A stretch of 64,000 nt of DNA from Caulobacteraceae bacterium (GCA_027489335.1 JAIXZX010000014.1:62001-126000), one strand, 5' to 3'. Shown: positions 1 to 8,138, counted from the stretch's first letter. Program-made: numbers and translations. Notes: generated by a model not told the origin, from the sequence alone.

Positions 1-194
1 CCGATGAGGCGCCAGCCGACGCGCATTGCGCGCTGTGCACCCTTCCCTATGCCGTCCCCGTGGCCGACCGGACGCTGGTCGCCGCGCCATTGCGCTTCAC
101 CGCCAAGGTGGAGCCTTGCTCCTATCACCCCGGGCTCGTTCACCGGGCCCAGGGCCCGCCGCTTGGATCGCGCGCACCTCCGTCTCGCAGCTGA
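1..194 (+). CDS. DUF2946-like protein, C-terminal part (partial)
   Basis: The window opens inside a reading frame (codons begin at base 3) that closes with TGA at 192-194. The visible 63 residues contain a His-Cys-x-x-Cys motif (HCALC) near the start and end in an Arg/Pro/Ser-rich tail with a GPP motif. This is the look of the C-terminal half of DUF2946 proteins, small exported proteins that often sit beside copper-related TonB receptors. The next gene is such a receptor, 90 bases downstream on the same strand, which supports the call. The 5' end lies outside the window. The family assignment rests on motif and context only. Confidence 0.5.
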   Translation, partial: DEAPADAHCALCTLPYAVPVADRTLVAAPLRFTAKVEPCSYHPGLVHRAQGPPLGSRAPPSRS

Positions 195-212
195 ATACAC
201 GGACCGCGCCGT

Positions 213-230
213 CGCCTGTGTTCACAGGCG
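213..230. promoter_or_regulatory. Perfect short hairpin upstream of TonB receptor gene
   Basis: An 8-bp inverted repeat, CGCCTGTG and CACAGGCG with two bases between, lies in the 90-base gap before the TonB receptor start. It could be an operator, or a stem ending the upstream transcript. There is no T-tract, so a terminator is less likely. Confidence 0.35.
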
Positions 231-284
231 CCCTCCAGACGTGCCCCAGCCGCACGCCTGACCTTCAGTCTGCGAGACCTTTCA

Positions 285-2381
285 ATGCCGTCGAAATTCT
301 GTCTGTCGCTCCTGGCCGGGGCGAGCCTTGTCGCGTGTGCGGCGCCTGCCATGGCCGAGGAGGCGACCTCGCCCCTGCTGGACGTGATCATAGTCACCGG
401 CGCCCGCACCGACTCCCCCACCGCCCTGAGCATTGCGCCGGACGCCGCCCCCCTGCAGGGCGGCGACATCACCCACCTGGCCGCCCGCACCCCCGGCGGC
501 GCCCGCATCGGCAACGGGGAGTTGTCGGGCCAGATGCAGTACCGCGGCCTGTTTGGTCAGCGCCTCAACCTGCGGGTCGACGGCCAGCGGTTCGCCTCCG
601 GGGGACCCAATCTGATGGACCCGGTCTTTCACTACGCGCCTGCCCCGCTGATGGCGGCCCTTGTGATCGATCGCGGGGTGAGCCCTGTGTCGGCGGGACC
701 TGGCCTGGCTGGGGGGGCTGATGCGGTGTTCAAGCGCATCGGCTATGGGCAAGGCCCCGACATCGCCCTGGGCTATGACCTCACCGCAACGGCGCGCAGC
801 GTAAATGACAGCCGCTCGGCCGGGGGCGTCATCGGGGCCTCCGCCGAGGCCTGGCGGTTCAATCTGCTGGGCTCATGGGAGCAGGCTGAGGATACGGACT
901 ATGCCGACGGCGTGATTGGCGGGACCGCCTTCGAGCGCGGGGTCTTTGGCTTGTCGGCTGGCCTTCGGACCGATCTCGGCGAGGTCACGCTGGACGCCCG
1001 GCGTCAGAACACCGGTCCCTCCGGCAATCCCCCCTTTCCCATGGATATCCTGTATTTCGACACCGATTTCGCGCGGCTGGGCTATGCGAAGGACATCGGC
1101 GGGGTCCGCCTACAGGCTCAGCTGACCTACGCCGACGTCGCCCATCTGATGGACAACTTCTCCCTTCGCCCGACCCCGGCGGCCATGGCGTATCGAGCCT
1201 CCTATGCCGAGGCGACGACCCGGGGGGGCGAAGTCTCCGTGGGCTTCAACGCGCTGGGCGGCGCCCTGGTGCTGGGGGTGGACGGGGAGCGCGTCGATCA
1301 CGACGTCCAGATCACCAACCCCAATAATCCGGGCTTCCGGGTGGCGGCCACGCCCCACGTGGAGCTGAACCGGGTCGGCGGGTTCGCCCAGTGGCGCGGC
1401 GCGGTTCGGGGCCTGGAGGCCGAGTTCGGCCTGCGGGCGGACCAAAACGCCTTTGACGCGGGCCTCGCCGCCGTGGGTCCCGCCCTGCCGCTGGAGCCGC
1501 GCAACCTGGCCGCAGCCTTCAACAACGCCGAGCGTTCCGGAGACGATGTGACCCTAGATGCGGTGGCGCGGATCTGGACCCCCCAGGCTGATGGGCTGTC
1601 CTGGCGCCTCACCCTGGCGCGCAAGCAGCAGGCGCCGGGCTATGTTCAGCGCTTTGGCTGGATGCCCACCAACGCCAGCGGGGGCCTGGCCGACGGCAAC
1701 ATCTATGTGGGCGATCTCACCCTCGAGCCAGAGACCGCCTGGATCGCCGAGGTGGGCTTCGACTATGCCAGCGCCAAGGCCTATCTGCGCCCGACCCTCT
1801 ATGTCCGGCAGGTAGACGATTACATCCAGGGAACCCCCTATGACGGCACGGTCGGGGTGGCCGACACGCCGGTGGAGCGGGTCGCCGCCATGAGCGGTGA
1901 TGCGACGCCGCTGCGCTGGGCCAATGTCGACGCCCGGCTCCATGGCGTCGATCTGGACGCCGGCTACGACTTTGAAGGCCCCCTGCGGCTGGATGGGGTG
2001 CTCAACTATGTCCGCGGGGAACGCCGGGACATTGAGGACAACCTTTACCGCATCGCCGCCCCCAATCTGACCCTGGGCCTGACCTGGGAGGCCGAGGCCT
2101 GGGCCGCGACCCTGGAAGGCCGCGCCGTGGCCAAGCAGGACCAGATCTCGGCCACCAACAGCGAACAGGCTACCGACGGCCATGTGGTGCTCAGCGCCCA
2201 CGGCCATTGGGACGTGCGGCCTGGGGTCCGTCTGGCGGTCGGCGTCGAGAACCTGCTGGACGAGGTCTATCAGGACCACTTGGCCGGCTATAACCGCAAC
2301 GGCTTCGGCGACGTCGCCCTCGGCCAGCGCACGCCCGGCCCCGGCCGCGGCGTCTTCCTGCGTCTCAGCGTCGCGCGGTGA
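285..2381 (+). CDS. TonB-dependent copper receptor, OprC/NosA type
   Basis: This 698-residue outer-membrane receptor starts with a Sec signal peptide ending near AMA-EE (about residue 25), followed by a plug domain and a 22-strand-type barrel. The plug has the run GGPNLMDP with Met111, matching the family's CPNHMDP copper-site loop, but the ligand Cys position is Gly107. Residues 287-289 read His-Leu-Met, matching the second half of the known CxxxM-HxM copper site of Pseudomonas OprC. Copper uptake is therefore the likely role, with an altered site. The barrel ends in an aromatic-poor VAR tail. It follows a DUF2946-like gene. GCGAG upstream is a weak Shine-Dalgarno for the ATG. Confidence 0.85.
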   Translation: MPSKFCLSLLAGASLVACAAPAMAEEATSPLLDVIIVTGARTDSPTALSIAPDAAPLQGGDITHLAARTPGGARIGNGELSGQMQYRGLFGQRLNLRVDGQRFASGGPNLMDPVFHYAPAPLMAALVIDRGVSPVSAGPGLAGGADAVFKRIGYGQGPDIALGYDLTATARSVNDSRSAGGVIGASAEAWRFNLLGSWEQAEDTDYADGVIGGTAFERGVFGLSAGLRTDLGEVTLDARRQNTGPSGNPPFPMDILYFDTDFARLGYAKDIGGVRLQAQLTYADVAHLMDNFSLRPTPAAMAYRASYAEATTRGGEVSVGFNALGGALVLGVDGERVDHDVQITNPNNPGFRVAATPHVELNRVGGFAQWRGAVRGLEAEFGLRADQNAFDAGLAAVGPALPLEPRNLAAAFNNAERSGDDVTLDAVARIWTPQADGLSWRLTLARKQQAPGYVQRFGWMPTNASGGLADGNIYVGDLTLEPETAWIAEVGFDYASAKAYLRPTLYVRQVDDYIQGTPYDGTVGVADTPVERVAAMSGDATPLRWANVDARLHGVDLDAGYDFEGPLRLDGVLNYVRGERRDIEDNLYRIAAPNLTLGLTWEAEAWAATLEGRAVAKQDQISATNSEQATDGHVVLSAHGHWDVRPGVRLAVGVENLLDEVYQDHLAGYNRNGFGDVALGQRTPGPGRGVFLRLSVAR

Positions 2382-2394
2382 GCCCTGGCCTACG

Positions 2395-2420
2395 ACGGGC
2401 CCGGCTGCGGCTGGGCCCGT
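2395..2420. terminator. Hairpin between convergent genes
   Basis: Arms ACGGGCCC (2395-2402) and GGGCCCGT (2413-2420) form a perfect 8-bp stem in the 39-base gap between the TonB receptor stop and the convergent monooxygenase stop. It has no T-tract but sits where a bidirectional terminator would be. Confidence 0.5.
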
Positions 2421-2801
2421 TCACCCCAGACCGTGGCCGCCGATGGGCCTGGTCTCGGCCAGGGTCTCCATGCCGGCGATCAGGGGCCGACCCTTGGCGA
2501 TGGCCGCCTGGACCGAGGGCAGGGACAGGGACGCGCGGTGGGCGTCCTGGTTCTCCCACGCCTCTGTGATCCACAGGACATCCGGGTCGGTCGGATCCTC
2601 GGCCACCACATAGCTGAGACAGCCAGGCATGCCGGTCAGCCCTTCCAGCAGGATCGCCGCCAGAGCGCCGCGTTCACCCGCCTGGGCCGTCATCTTGCCG
2701 ATCAGTCCGTACATTTGCCGCGCCTCTTGTGCTGTGGCGGTTCCAGCCAAGGCCGATGCTACGGCGCCAACCACGACCTGTCGTCGATGAGGCGTCGTCA
2801 T
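2421..2801 (-). CDS. Exported antibiotic-biosynthesis-monooxygenase-fold protein
   Basis: A 126-residue protein. Residues 1-25 form an export signal with an Arg-Arg pair, a hydrophobic core and a TATAQ end, so a periplasmic location is likely. The remainder is a single ABM ferredoxin-like fold domain, seen in MYGLIGKMTAQAGERGAL, the CLSYVVAEDPTDP segment and the ITEAWENQDAHRAS segment. Such domains act as small monooxygenases or quinol-modifying proteins; the substrate is unknown. I chose the ATG at 2801 because it begins the signal peptide. A start 11 codons earlier would run close to the tRNA gene. Export of an ABM protein is somewhat unusual. Confidence 0.75.
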   Translation of the reverse strand: MTTPHRRQVVVGAVASALAGTATAQEARQMYGLIGKMTAQAGERGALAAILLEGLTGMPGCLSYVVAEDPTDPDVLWITEAWENQDAHRASLSLPSVQAAIAKGRPLIAGMETLAETRPIGGHGLG

Positions 2802-2819
2802 GACCTGCTTTGGGAGAAA

Positions 2820-2896
2820 TGGCGCACCCGACACGATTCGAACGTGTGACCTTTGCCTTCGGAGGGCAACGCTCTATCCAGCTGAGCTACGGGTGC
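2820..2896 (-). tRNA. tRNA-Arg (anticodon CCG)
   Basis: A 77-nt cloverleaf on the minus strand. The acceptor stem GCACCCG pairs with CGGGTGC, then discriminator G and an encoded CCA at 2820-2822. The D-arm carries AGCTCAGCTGGATAGAGC. The anticodon loop is CTCCGAA within a TTGCC/GGCAA stem, giving anticodon CCG. The T-arm has the standard GTTCGAATC. It reads Arg CGG codons, which are common in this genome. Confidence 0.97.
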
Positions 2897-2978
2897 TTGG
2901 CGCCTTAAGGCGGAGCGGGTTTCTAGCTGAAAGGCGGCGGGACCGCAAACGGGTTTGGGGCGGCGTTTCGCTCGCCCC

Positions 2979-3929
2979 TCACGCCACCTGTGGGGTCTTG
3001 TCGGTGGTGAGGTCGACGAAGACGTCCTCCAGGCTCGGATCCTCGGTGGCGATGTCGCGGATGCGCAGGCCTGCAGCGCGGACGGCGGCCAGCACCTGTT
3101 CGACGCTGGACTGGCCGGTGCGATAGGTGACGCTGAAGGCGCCGCCGGACCGCAGCCTGGTCTCGAAGCCGGCCAGGGCGGGGGCCTCCTCCACCGGCGT
3201 CTCGGGCGTCACCACCACGCTGCGGGTGTCCAGGCGCCCCAGCAGCTTGGCGGTGGATTCACAGGCCACCACCTGGCCCTTGTTGACGATGGCGATCTGG
3301 TCGCACAGCGCCTGGGCCTCTTCCAGATAGTGGGTGGTGAGCACGATGGTCACGCCCTGGCGGTTCAGCTCGACCACATAGTTCCAGAGCTGGCGGCGCA
3401 GCTCCACGTCCACGCCTGCGGTGGGTTCATCGAGGATCAGGACCGGCGGATTGTGCACCATGGCCTTGGCCACCATCAGCCGGCGCTTCATGCCGCCCGA
3501 CAGCTGGCGGACATAAGCATTGGCCTTGTCGGCGAGGCCCAGCGCGGCCAGCAGCTCGTCGGTGCGGCGCTCCTTGCGGGGCACGGCGTACATGCCGGCC
3601 TGGACTTCGAGCGATTCCCGGGGCGTGAAGAAGGGGTCGGCGGCGATCTCCTGGGGCACCACGCCGATGGCCGCCCGGGCGTCCCGGGGGTGGGTGTCGA
3701 TGTCCCGGCCCCAGATCTTCACCGTGCCCGAGGTCTTCCTGGTCAGGCCCGCCAGGGTGTTGATGAAGGTGGACTTGCCCGCGCCATTGGGGCCCAGCAG
3801 GCCGAAGATCGAGCCCCGGGGAATGGCCAGGTCGATCCCGCGAAGGGCCTTCATCTCCGGCGTGGTCTTGGTGGCCGGATAGGTCTTGACCAGGCCCTGG
3901 GCCTCGATGGCGTATTCCGGAAGGTCCAT
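2979..3929 (-). CDS. ABC transporter ATP-binding protein, ABC-2/NodI type
   Basis: A 316-residue ATPase. Visible motifs are Walker A GPNGAGKST (46-54), Q-loop Gln93, signature LSGGM (143-147), Walker B LILDEP (164-169) and switch His200. The region after residue 230 is a C-terminal extension typical of the drug/polysaccharide-export ABC-2 group. No permease gene lies next to it: neighbours are tRNA-Arg and a divergent zinc-finger gene. The membrane partner must be encoded elsewhere. The ATG at 3929 has AAGGGGA about 6 bases upstream. Longer in-frame extensions look non-coding (low complexity, Arg-rich). The substrate cannot be told. Confidence 0.9.
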   Translation of the reverse strand: MDLPEYAIEAQGLVKTYPATKTTPEMKALRGIDLAIPRGSIFGLLGPNGAGKSTFINTLAGLTRKTSGTVKIWGRDIDTHPRDARAAIGVVPQEIAADPFFTPRESLEVQAGMYAVPRKERRTDELLAALGLADKANAYVRQLSGGMKRRLMVAKAMVHNPPVLILDEPTAGVDVELRRQLWNYVVELNRQGVTIVLTTHYLEEAQALCDQIAIVNKGQVVACESTAKLLGRLDTRSVVVTPETPVEEAPALAGFETRLRSGGAFSVTYRTGQSSVEQVLAAVRAAGLRIRDIATEDPSLEDVFVDLTTDKTPQVA

Positions 3930-4053
3930 GCGGTCCCCTTTGGCGCCCGCGCAAGCTCGGTTGGCGGGCGCGATCATTGACGGGCCAAGCCCGCCTCGCA
4001 TACCTAGGCGCGAGCGGCGCCTGCGCCAAGCGTTCCGAGCGGAGATTTCCCCT

Positions 4054-4371
4054 ATGGCCCGTCCGATCGAAAACCGCGGCGTCCAGGCCCAGACCTCCCC
4101 TGAGCCCATGCCGGCCAAGCCGGCGGTCACCGCCCTGACCGCCAGCGCCCGGCCGGCGCCCGAGGTCGTCATGGTGCGCACCGGCCGGATCGCCTGCGAC
4201 GGGGTCGGCGGGGCGCTCGGCCATCCGCGGGTGTGGCTGGAGATGGGCGGGGCGACTTTCGTCGAATGCCCCTATTGCGACCGCCGCTTTGAACTCGCCC
4301 ATGACGCCGGCGAAGGCCCGGAAAACGAGCGTCTGGCCCCCGGCGTCTACGAAGGCCCCCACGGGCACTAG
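4054..4371 (+). CDS. Zinc-finger protein, zf-CHCC/NDUFS6-like
   Basis: A 105-residue soluble protein with a Pro/Ala-rich N-terminus. Its zinc site is formed by Cys48, His57, Cys72 and Cys75, in the contexts ACDG, GHPRVWLEM and VECPYCDRRF. This is the zf-CHCC family (PF10276), whose mitochondrial member NDUFS6 is the 13-kDa subunit of complex I. Alphaproteobacterial members are thought to associate with complex I. GGAG lies about 9 bases before the ATG at 4054. No nuo genes are nearby. It is convergent with rarD, and the two are separated by an inverted repeat. Confidence 0.8.
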   Translation: MARPIENRGVQAQTSPEPMPAKPAVTALTASARPAPEVVMVRTGRIACDGVGGALGHPRVWLEMGGATFVECPYCDRRFELAHDAGEGPENERLAPGVYEGPHGH

Positions 4372-4418
4372 GCCTTCGGGCTAAGCGCCAGCGCGCCGCA
4401 GGCGCCCCAAGAAAGGCT

Positions 4419-4509
4419 GGACACAAAGGACACAAAGACAGCCAAGGACATGAAGGAATCGGCGGCCTCGCCTTTGTCTCCTTCGCGCCCCTTTGTGTCC
4501 TTCGTGTCC
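4419..4509. repeat. Large inverted repeat with CACAAAGGA arms
   Basis: Left arm 4419-4437 reads GGACACAAAGGACACAAAG. Right arm 4491-4509 is its reverse complement with 18 of 19 matches. The 53-base centre has further partial pairing around AAGGACATGAAGGA and CTCCTTCGC. It lies between convergent genes (zinc-finger protein and rarD). The direct GGACACAAA repeat inside each arm makes it look like a REP/BIME-type dispersed element rather than a simple terminator. Confidence 0.7.
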
Positions 4510-4532
4510 GCTCTTAAACGCGCTGCGCGCGG

Positions 4533-5453
4533 CTAAACCACCGCCGCCACCAGCCGGCGTGAGGCCCGCCAGAGGCCGTAGGCGAAGACGCCGGCGCCGG
4601 CCCAGATGAAGGCGAAGGCGGTGATCTTGGCCCATCCGAGCGGCTCGCCCTGGACCACGCCGAGCACGAAGGTCATGGACGGCGCCAGGAACTGCATGAA
4701 GCCCATGGCTGAGAGCGGCAGGCGCCGGGCCGCCCAGGCGAACAGGACGAGCGGCACCGCCGTGGCCGCGCCGGAGAAGATCAGCCAGGCCGCGGGCGTC
4801 ACCCCAAGCGTGAAGTGATCGGCCCCGGCCCCCGCCAGCCAGATGGCGAAGATCGCCCCGGGAATCCCCAGCAGCAGGCACTCGATGAACAGGCCGGTCT
4901 GAGCGTCGGCCGCCACCTGCTTGCGCACGATACCGTAGCCACAGAAGCTGGCCGCCAGCGTCAGGGAGACCCAGGGCAGGCCGCCGATGGCCACGGCCTG
5001 GAAGACCACGCCGATGGCGGCGAGCCCGATGGCGCCCTGGGCGATGCGGTCCAGCCGCTCCCGGAAGAAGAGCGCGCCGGCCGCCATGCTGAGCAGCGGA
5101 TTGATGAAATAGCCGAGGCTGGTCTGCAGGACCTTGCCGTTGTTCACCGCCCAGATGAAGACCAGCCAGTTGGCGGCGATCAGCAGGGACGAGAGCGCCA
5201 GTAGGCCCAGCACCTTGGGCTTGCGGAACACCGCCAGGGCCTGGCCCCCCTGGCCGGCCATCCAGACGAACAGGCCCGCGAACGGAATGGCCCAGAAGGT
5301 GCGGTGGGCGAGCGTCTCCCACGGACCGACTCCCATCGAGCCCAGCGCCTGGAAGACCAGAGGAATGAAGCCCCAGATCAGATAGGCCGACAGGCCCGCG
5401 GCGAAGGCGCCGGGCGGCGGAGAGGTCGGCGATGGCGGGGGCGTCGGGGCCAA
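4533..5453 (-). CDS. rarD: EamA-family transporter RarD
   Basis: A 306-residue inner-membrane protein with about ten hydrophobic segments. The N-terminal AGLSAYLIWGFIPLVF and the later ANWLVFIWAVNNGKVLQ, SLGYFINPLLSM and MGFMQFLAPSMTFVLG stretches are typical of RarD, the chloramphenicol-sensitivity protein of the drug/metabolite transporter superfamily. The substrate is unknown. The only start that precedes the first membrane segment is TTG at 5453, with no clear Shine-Dalgarno, so the start is uncertain. The head is Pro-rich. Confidence 0.85.
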   Translation of the reverse strand: MAPTPPPSPTSPPPGAFAAGLSAYLIWGFIPLVFQALGSMGVGPWETLAHRTFWAIPFAGLFVWMAGQGGQALAVFRKPKVLGLLALSSLLIAANWLVFIWAVNNGKVLQTSLGYFINPLLSMAAGALFFRERLDRIAQGAIGLAAIGVVFQAVAIGGLPWVSLTLAASFCGYGIVRKQVAADAQTGLFIECLLLGIPGAIFAIWLAGAGADHFTLGVTPAAWLIFSGAATAVPLVLFAWAARRLPLSAMGFMQFLAPSMTFVLGVVQGEPLGWAKITAFAFIWAGAGVFAYGLWRASRRLVAAVV

Positions 5454-5549
5454 GGGGCGGGCTTTCAGGCTGGAATGCGCCCTACCTAGACCTTCGCCCG
5501 GGCTTCACAAGCGCCGATCGGCGGGCGATCGGCGGGAAACGGACATGCA

Positions 5550-5578
5550 AATGGGCGGCCGCGGAACGGCCGCCCATT
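5550..5578. terminator. Strong hairpin after asd
   Basis: A perfect 12-bp inverted repeat, AATGGGCGGCCG and CGGCCGCCCATT, with a 5-base loop, lies 26 bases past the asd stop and upstream of rarD on the same strand. There is no T-tract, so it may act as an intrinsic stem or RNA stabiliser. Confidence 0.65.
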
Positions 5579-5603
5579 CGTGTCGTCGACGTCCAATGTG
5601 ACT

Positions 5604-6635
5604 TTAGGCGATGGCCTTGGTCTTGATCAGGCCCCGCTCGTCCAGCAGCTGGGCGATCTGGATGGCGTTCAGCGCCGCGCCCTTGCGCAGGTTGTCGGCC
5701 ACGACCCACATGTTCAGGCCGTGCTCCACGGTCGGGTCATTGCGGATGCGGCTGACGAAGACCGGGAACTCGCCCTGGGCTTCCTTGGGCGTCATGTAGC
5801 CGGTGTCCTCGCGCTTATCGATCACCACCAGGCCGGGGCTCTCGCGCAGCAGGTCGCGGGCCTCGTCCTCATCCAGGGGGTTGTGGAACTCGATGTTCAC
5901 CGCTTCCGAATGGCCGACCATGACCGGCACCCGCACGCAGGTGACCGTCAGCTTGATGGCCGGATCGATCATCTTGTGGGTCTCGTTCCACATCTTGGCC
6001 TCTTCGTCGGTATAGCCGTCGTCGCCGAAGGCGCCGATGAAGGGGATGACGTTGAAGGCGATCTGCTTGGGGAACTTCTTGGGCGGCGGCGCGCCCAGGA
6101 CGAAGACGCCCTTGGTCTGGTCCCAGAGCTCGTCCATGCCCTCCTTGCCGGCGCCGGAGACCGACTGGTAGGTCGAGACCACCACCCGCTTGATCTTGGC
6201 CCGGTCATGCAGGGGCTTCAGCGCCACCACCAGCTGGGCCGTCGAGCAGTTGGGGTTGGCGATGATGTTCTTCTTGTGGGCGAAGGACACATCGTCCGGG
6301 TTTACCTCCGGCACGATCAGCGGCACGTCCGGATCCATCCGGAAGGCCGAGGAATTGTCGATGACGATGGGGCCGGCGGCGCCGATCTTGGGCGACCACT
6401 CCTTGGAGAAGGAGCCCGACACGCTCATCAGAACCAGGTCGACGGTGGAGAAGTCGAACTGGGCGATATCCTCGCAGGCCACCGTCTGGTCGCCGAAGGA
6501 GACCTGCACGCCGATGGATTTGCGCGAGGCGATCGCGTGAATCTTGTCCACGGGGAATTCCACTTCCTCGAGGATATTCAGCATCTCACGGCCCACATTG
6601 CCCGTGGCGCCGACGACGGCCACCCGGTAACCCAT
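5604..6635 (-). CDS. asd: Aspartate-semialdehyde dehydrogenase
   Basis: A 343-residue cytoplasmic enzyme that reduces aspartyl phosphate to aspartate semialdehyde with NADPH, the branch point to lysine, diaminopimelate, threonine and methionine. The N-terminal Rossmann motif is VVGATGNVGREML. Catalytic Cys130 lies in ANPNCSTAQ, and SVSGAGKEGMDEL is the substrate-domain loop. Length matches the family. The ATG at 6635 has AGGAGAG about 6 bases upstream. dapB, the second lysine-pathway gene in this window, is 31 kb away. Confidence 0.97.
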   Translation of the reverse strand: MGYRVAVVGATGNVGREMLNILEEVEFPVDKIHAIASRKSIGVQVSFGDQTVACEDIAQFDFSTVDLVLMSVSGSFSKEWSPKIGAAGPIVIDNSSAFRMDPDVPLIVPEVNPDDVSFAHKKNIIANPNCSTAQLVVALKPLHDRAKIKRVVVSTYQSVSGAGKEGMDELWDQTKGVFVLGAPPPKKFPKQIAFNVIPFIGAFGDDGYTDEEAKMWNETHKMIDPAIKLTVTCVRVPVMVGHSEAVNIEFHNPLDEDEARDLLRESPGLVVIDKREDTGYMTPKEAQGEFPVFVSRIRNDPTVEHGLNMWVVADNLRKGAALNAIQIAQLLDERGLIKTKAIA

Positions 6636-6817
6636 CGAACTCTCTCCTGAATGTCTTTAGGCGGTGCGTTCCGTTACGCCGCCGCATGAACGCGTGCAAG
6701 CACGCCGCCGCAAGGGCCCGGCCGGCCGCGGCTTCGTCCCCCCTCACCTAGGGGCTAGGATGGGTGAGCGCAACCCGGGGGCGAGGGACCCTGGCGGACA
6801 TCCAGGGAGAGACGACC

Positions 6818-7225
6818 ATGAGCCAGACCGATACCGGCATGCCCTTCGCCAACCTCATGGGGGTGGAGATCCTGGAGCGGGGGAAGGACAGGGTGTTGGG
6901 CCAGCTTGAGGTCCGCGAGGACCTCTGCACCGCCGGCGGCATCCTGCACGGGGGCGCCTTCATGGCGTTCGCCGACGCGCTCGGCGCCATCGGCGGCTTT
7001 CTCAACCTCCCGGCCGGCGCGCGGACCACCACCCTGGAAAGCAAGACCAACTTCCTGGGCTCAGCCAAGGTGGGAACCACCGTCACCGGCGAGGCGACCC
7101 CGCTGCACATCGGCCGGCGCTCCAGCGTCTGGCAGACCCGCATCACCGATGAGACCGGCAAGCTCCTGGCCCTGGTCCTCCAGACCCAGATGACGGTGGA
7201 GGCCGCCCCGGCGCCTAAAACCTGA
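6818..7225 (+). CDS. PaaI-family hotdog thioesterase
   Basis: A 135-residue hotdog-fold protein. The catalytic segment GILHGGAFMAFADALG has the HGG turn at 44-46 and Asp53, as in PaaI and YdiI acyl-CoA thioesterases. The TNFLGSA strand and a C-terminal VLQTQMTV strand complete the fold. The substrate is likely an aromatic or short acyl-CoA; nothing nearby narrows it. AGGGAGAG lies just upstream of the ATG at 6818, and this decides against the earlier in-frame start. Confidence 0.85.
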   Translation: MSQTDTGMPFANLMGVEILERGKDRVLGQLEVREDLCTAGGILHGGAFMAFADALGAIGGFLNLPAGARTTTLESKTNFLGSAKVGTTVTGEATPLHIGRRSSVWQTRITDETGKLLALVLQTQMTVEAAPAPKT

Positions 7226-7250
7226 TCAGCGGCGCCCGATCCTCCCGCAG

Positions 7251-7270
7251 CGCAGCACTGCGATGCTGCG
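7251..7270. terminator. Short hairpin after thioesterase gene
   Basis: Arms CGCAGCA and TGCTGCG (7 bp, 6-base loop) lie 25 bases past the thioesterase stop. No strong T-tract follows, only the AAAATTGTT stretch. Confidence 0.3.
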
Positions 7271-7285
7271 TCGCAAAATTGTTGC

Positions 7286-7315
7286 TTGTGACCTTGGGGA
7301 AGGGGGCGCTACACC
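7286..7315 (+). promoter_or_regulatory. Caulobacter-type sigma-73 promoter candidate
   Basis: TTGTGACC (7286-7293), a 14-base spacer and GCTACACC (7308-7315) resemble the Caulobacter housekeeping pattern TTGACGS-N10-14-GCTANAWC. It would give a leader of roughly 95 bases before the UrcA-family gene. Confidence 0.35.
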
Positions 7316-7417
7316 TCGTCTCAAGGCGACCGACAACGACGCGACTTGACGACGAAGGCCGCCAGAGGAACGCCCCGAAAAGTGGTTGTCATCAACCCCT
7401 CTCCGGGAACGAACAAA

Positions 7418-7702
7418 ATGATCGCTCGTATCGCTGCTCTCGCCGCCGTCGCGGCTGTGTCCATCTCGGCCCCCGCCTTTGCCCAAGGCGTCAAGGTCCA
7501 ACTCGCCGGCAAGTCGGTCGAACAGGTCCATGCCGACATCGTCAGCGCCGCCCGCACGGTGTGCCTGCGTGAAACCACCACCGAAACCTTCCGCCAGTCC
7601 GCCCAGGCCCGCTGCGTGAAGTCGACCGTGGAAGCCACCCTGGAAAAGGTCGGCGACGCCGATCTGGCCGCCGTGGCCGGCATGGAACTGGCCCAGCGCT
7701 AA
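7418..7702 (+). CDS. UrcA-family exported protein
   Basis: A 94-residue protein with a Sec signal peptide (MIARIAAL to AFAQG, about 23 residues). The mature part has the UrcA-like pattern of a beta segment (VKVQLAG), an amphipathic helix leading to AARTVC, and a second Cys in RCV, so a disulphide between Cys54-region and the later Cys is likely. UrcA proteins are small periplasmic proteins of unknown function, abundant in Caulobacterales and Sphingomonadales. The ATG at 7418 begins the signal peptide. The upstream GGGAACG is only a weak ribosome site. An intrinsic terminator follows. Confidence 0.7.
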   Translation: MIARIAALAAVAAVSISAPAFAQGVKVQLAGKSVEQVHADIVSAARTVCLRETTTETFRQSAQARCVKSTVEATLEKVGDADLAAVAGMELAQR

Positions 7703-7746
7703 GCCTCGCCGCCGCAGGCCAGCGCCTGCAGCGACGCAAAGTCTGG

Positions 7747-7775
7747 AAAGGCCGGTGGCGACGCCGGCCTTTCTT
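7747..7775 (+). terminator. Rho-independent terminator after UrcA-family gene
   Basis: AAAGGCCGG (7747-7755) and CCGGCCTTT (7764-7772) form a perfect 9-bp stem, followed by CTT. It lies 45 bases past the stop and before the GNAT gene, so the two genes are probably separate units. Confidence 0.75.
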
Positions 7776-7820
7776 GCGTCTGGGGATCATGCTTGTCTGG
7801 ATCGACTGAAGGAGGACCCC

Positions 7821-8138
7821 ATGGCCGAGACCGACAAATTCGAGGTCACCAACAACGCCGAGGCTGGCCGGTTCGAGGTGCGCGTGGGGAATGACCTCGC
7901 CTTCGCCGAGTACCGGCTGCTGAAGACCGGCATACTCTTTCCGCACACCGAGGTCCCGCCGGCCTTTGAAGGCAAGGGCGTCGGCTCCCTGCTCGTCCGC
8001 ACCGCCCTGGACTACGCCCGCGAGCACGGCCAGGCGGTGATGCCGGTCTGCCCCTTCTTCGCCAGCTACATCAAGCGGCACGCCGAATATCAGGACCTGC
8101 TGCATCCCGACTATCGCAAGAGCCTCGGCCTGGACTGA
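7821..8138 (+). CDS. GNAT-fold N-acetyltransferase, YjdJ/COG2388 type
   Basis: A 105-residue compact acetyltransferase domain. The acetyl-CoA segment PPAFEGKGVGSLLVRTAL is clear, followed by VMPVCPFFASYIKRHAEYQDL, which marks the small single-domain COG2388 group (PF14542). Members are much shorter than ordinary GNAT enzymes and their substrates are unknown. AGGAGG lies 7 bases before the ATG at 7821. It stands alone between a terminator and the M16 gene. Confidence 0.85.
   Translation: MAETDKFEVTNNAEAGRFEVRVGNDLAFAEYRLLKTGILFPHTEVPPAFEGKGVGSLLVRTALDYAREHGQAVMPVCPFFASYIKRHAEYQDLLHPDYRKSLGLD

Noticed and set aside
5580..6650. A 356-codon plus-strand frame opposite asd
   Set aside because: Shadow of asd; His/Asp/Gly-rich with no domain.
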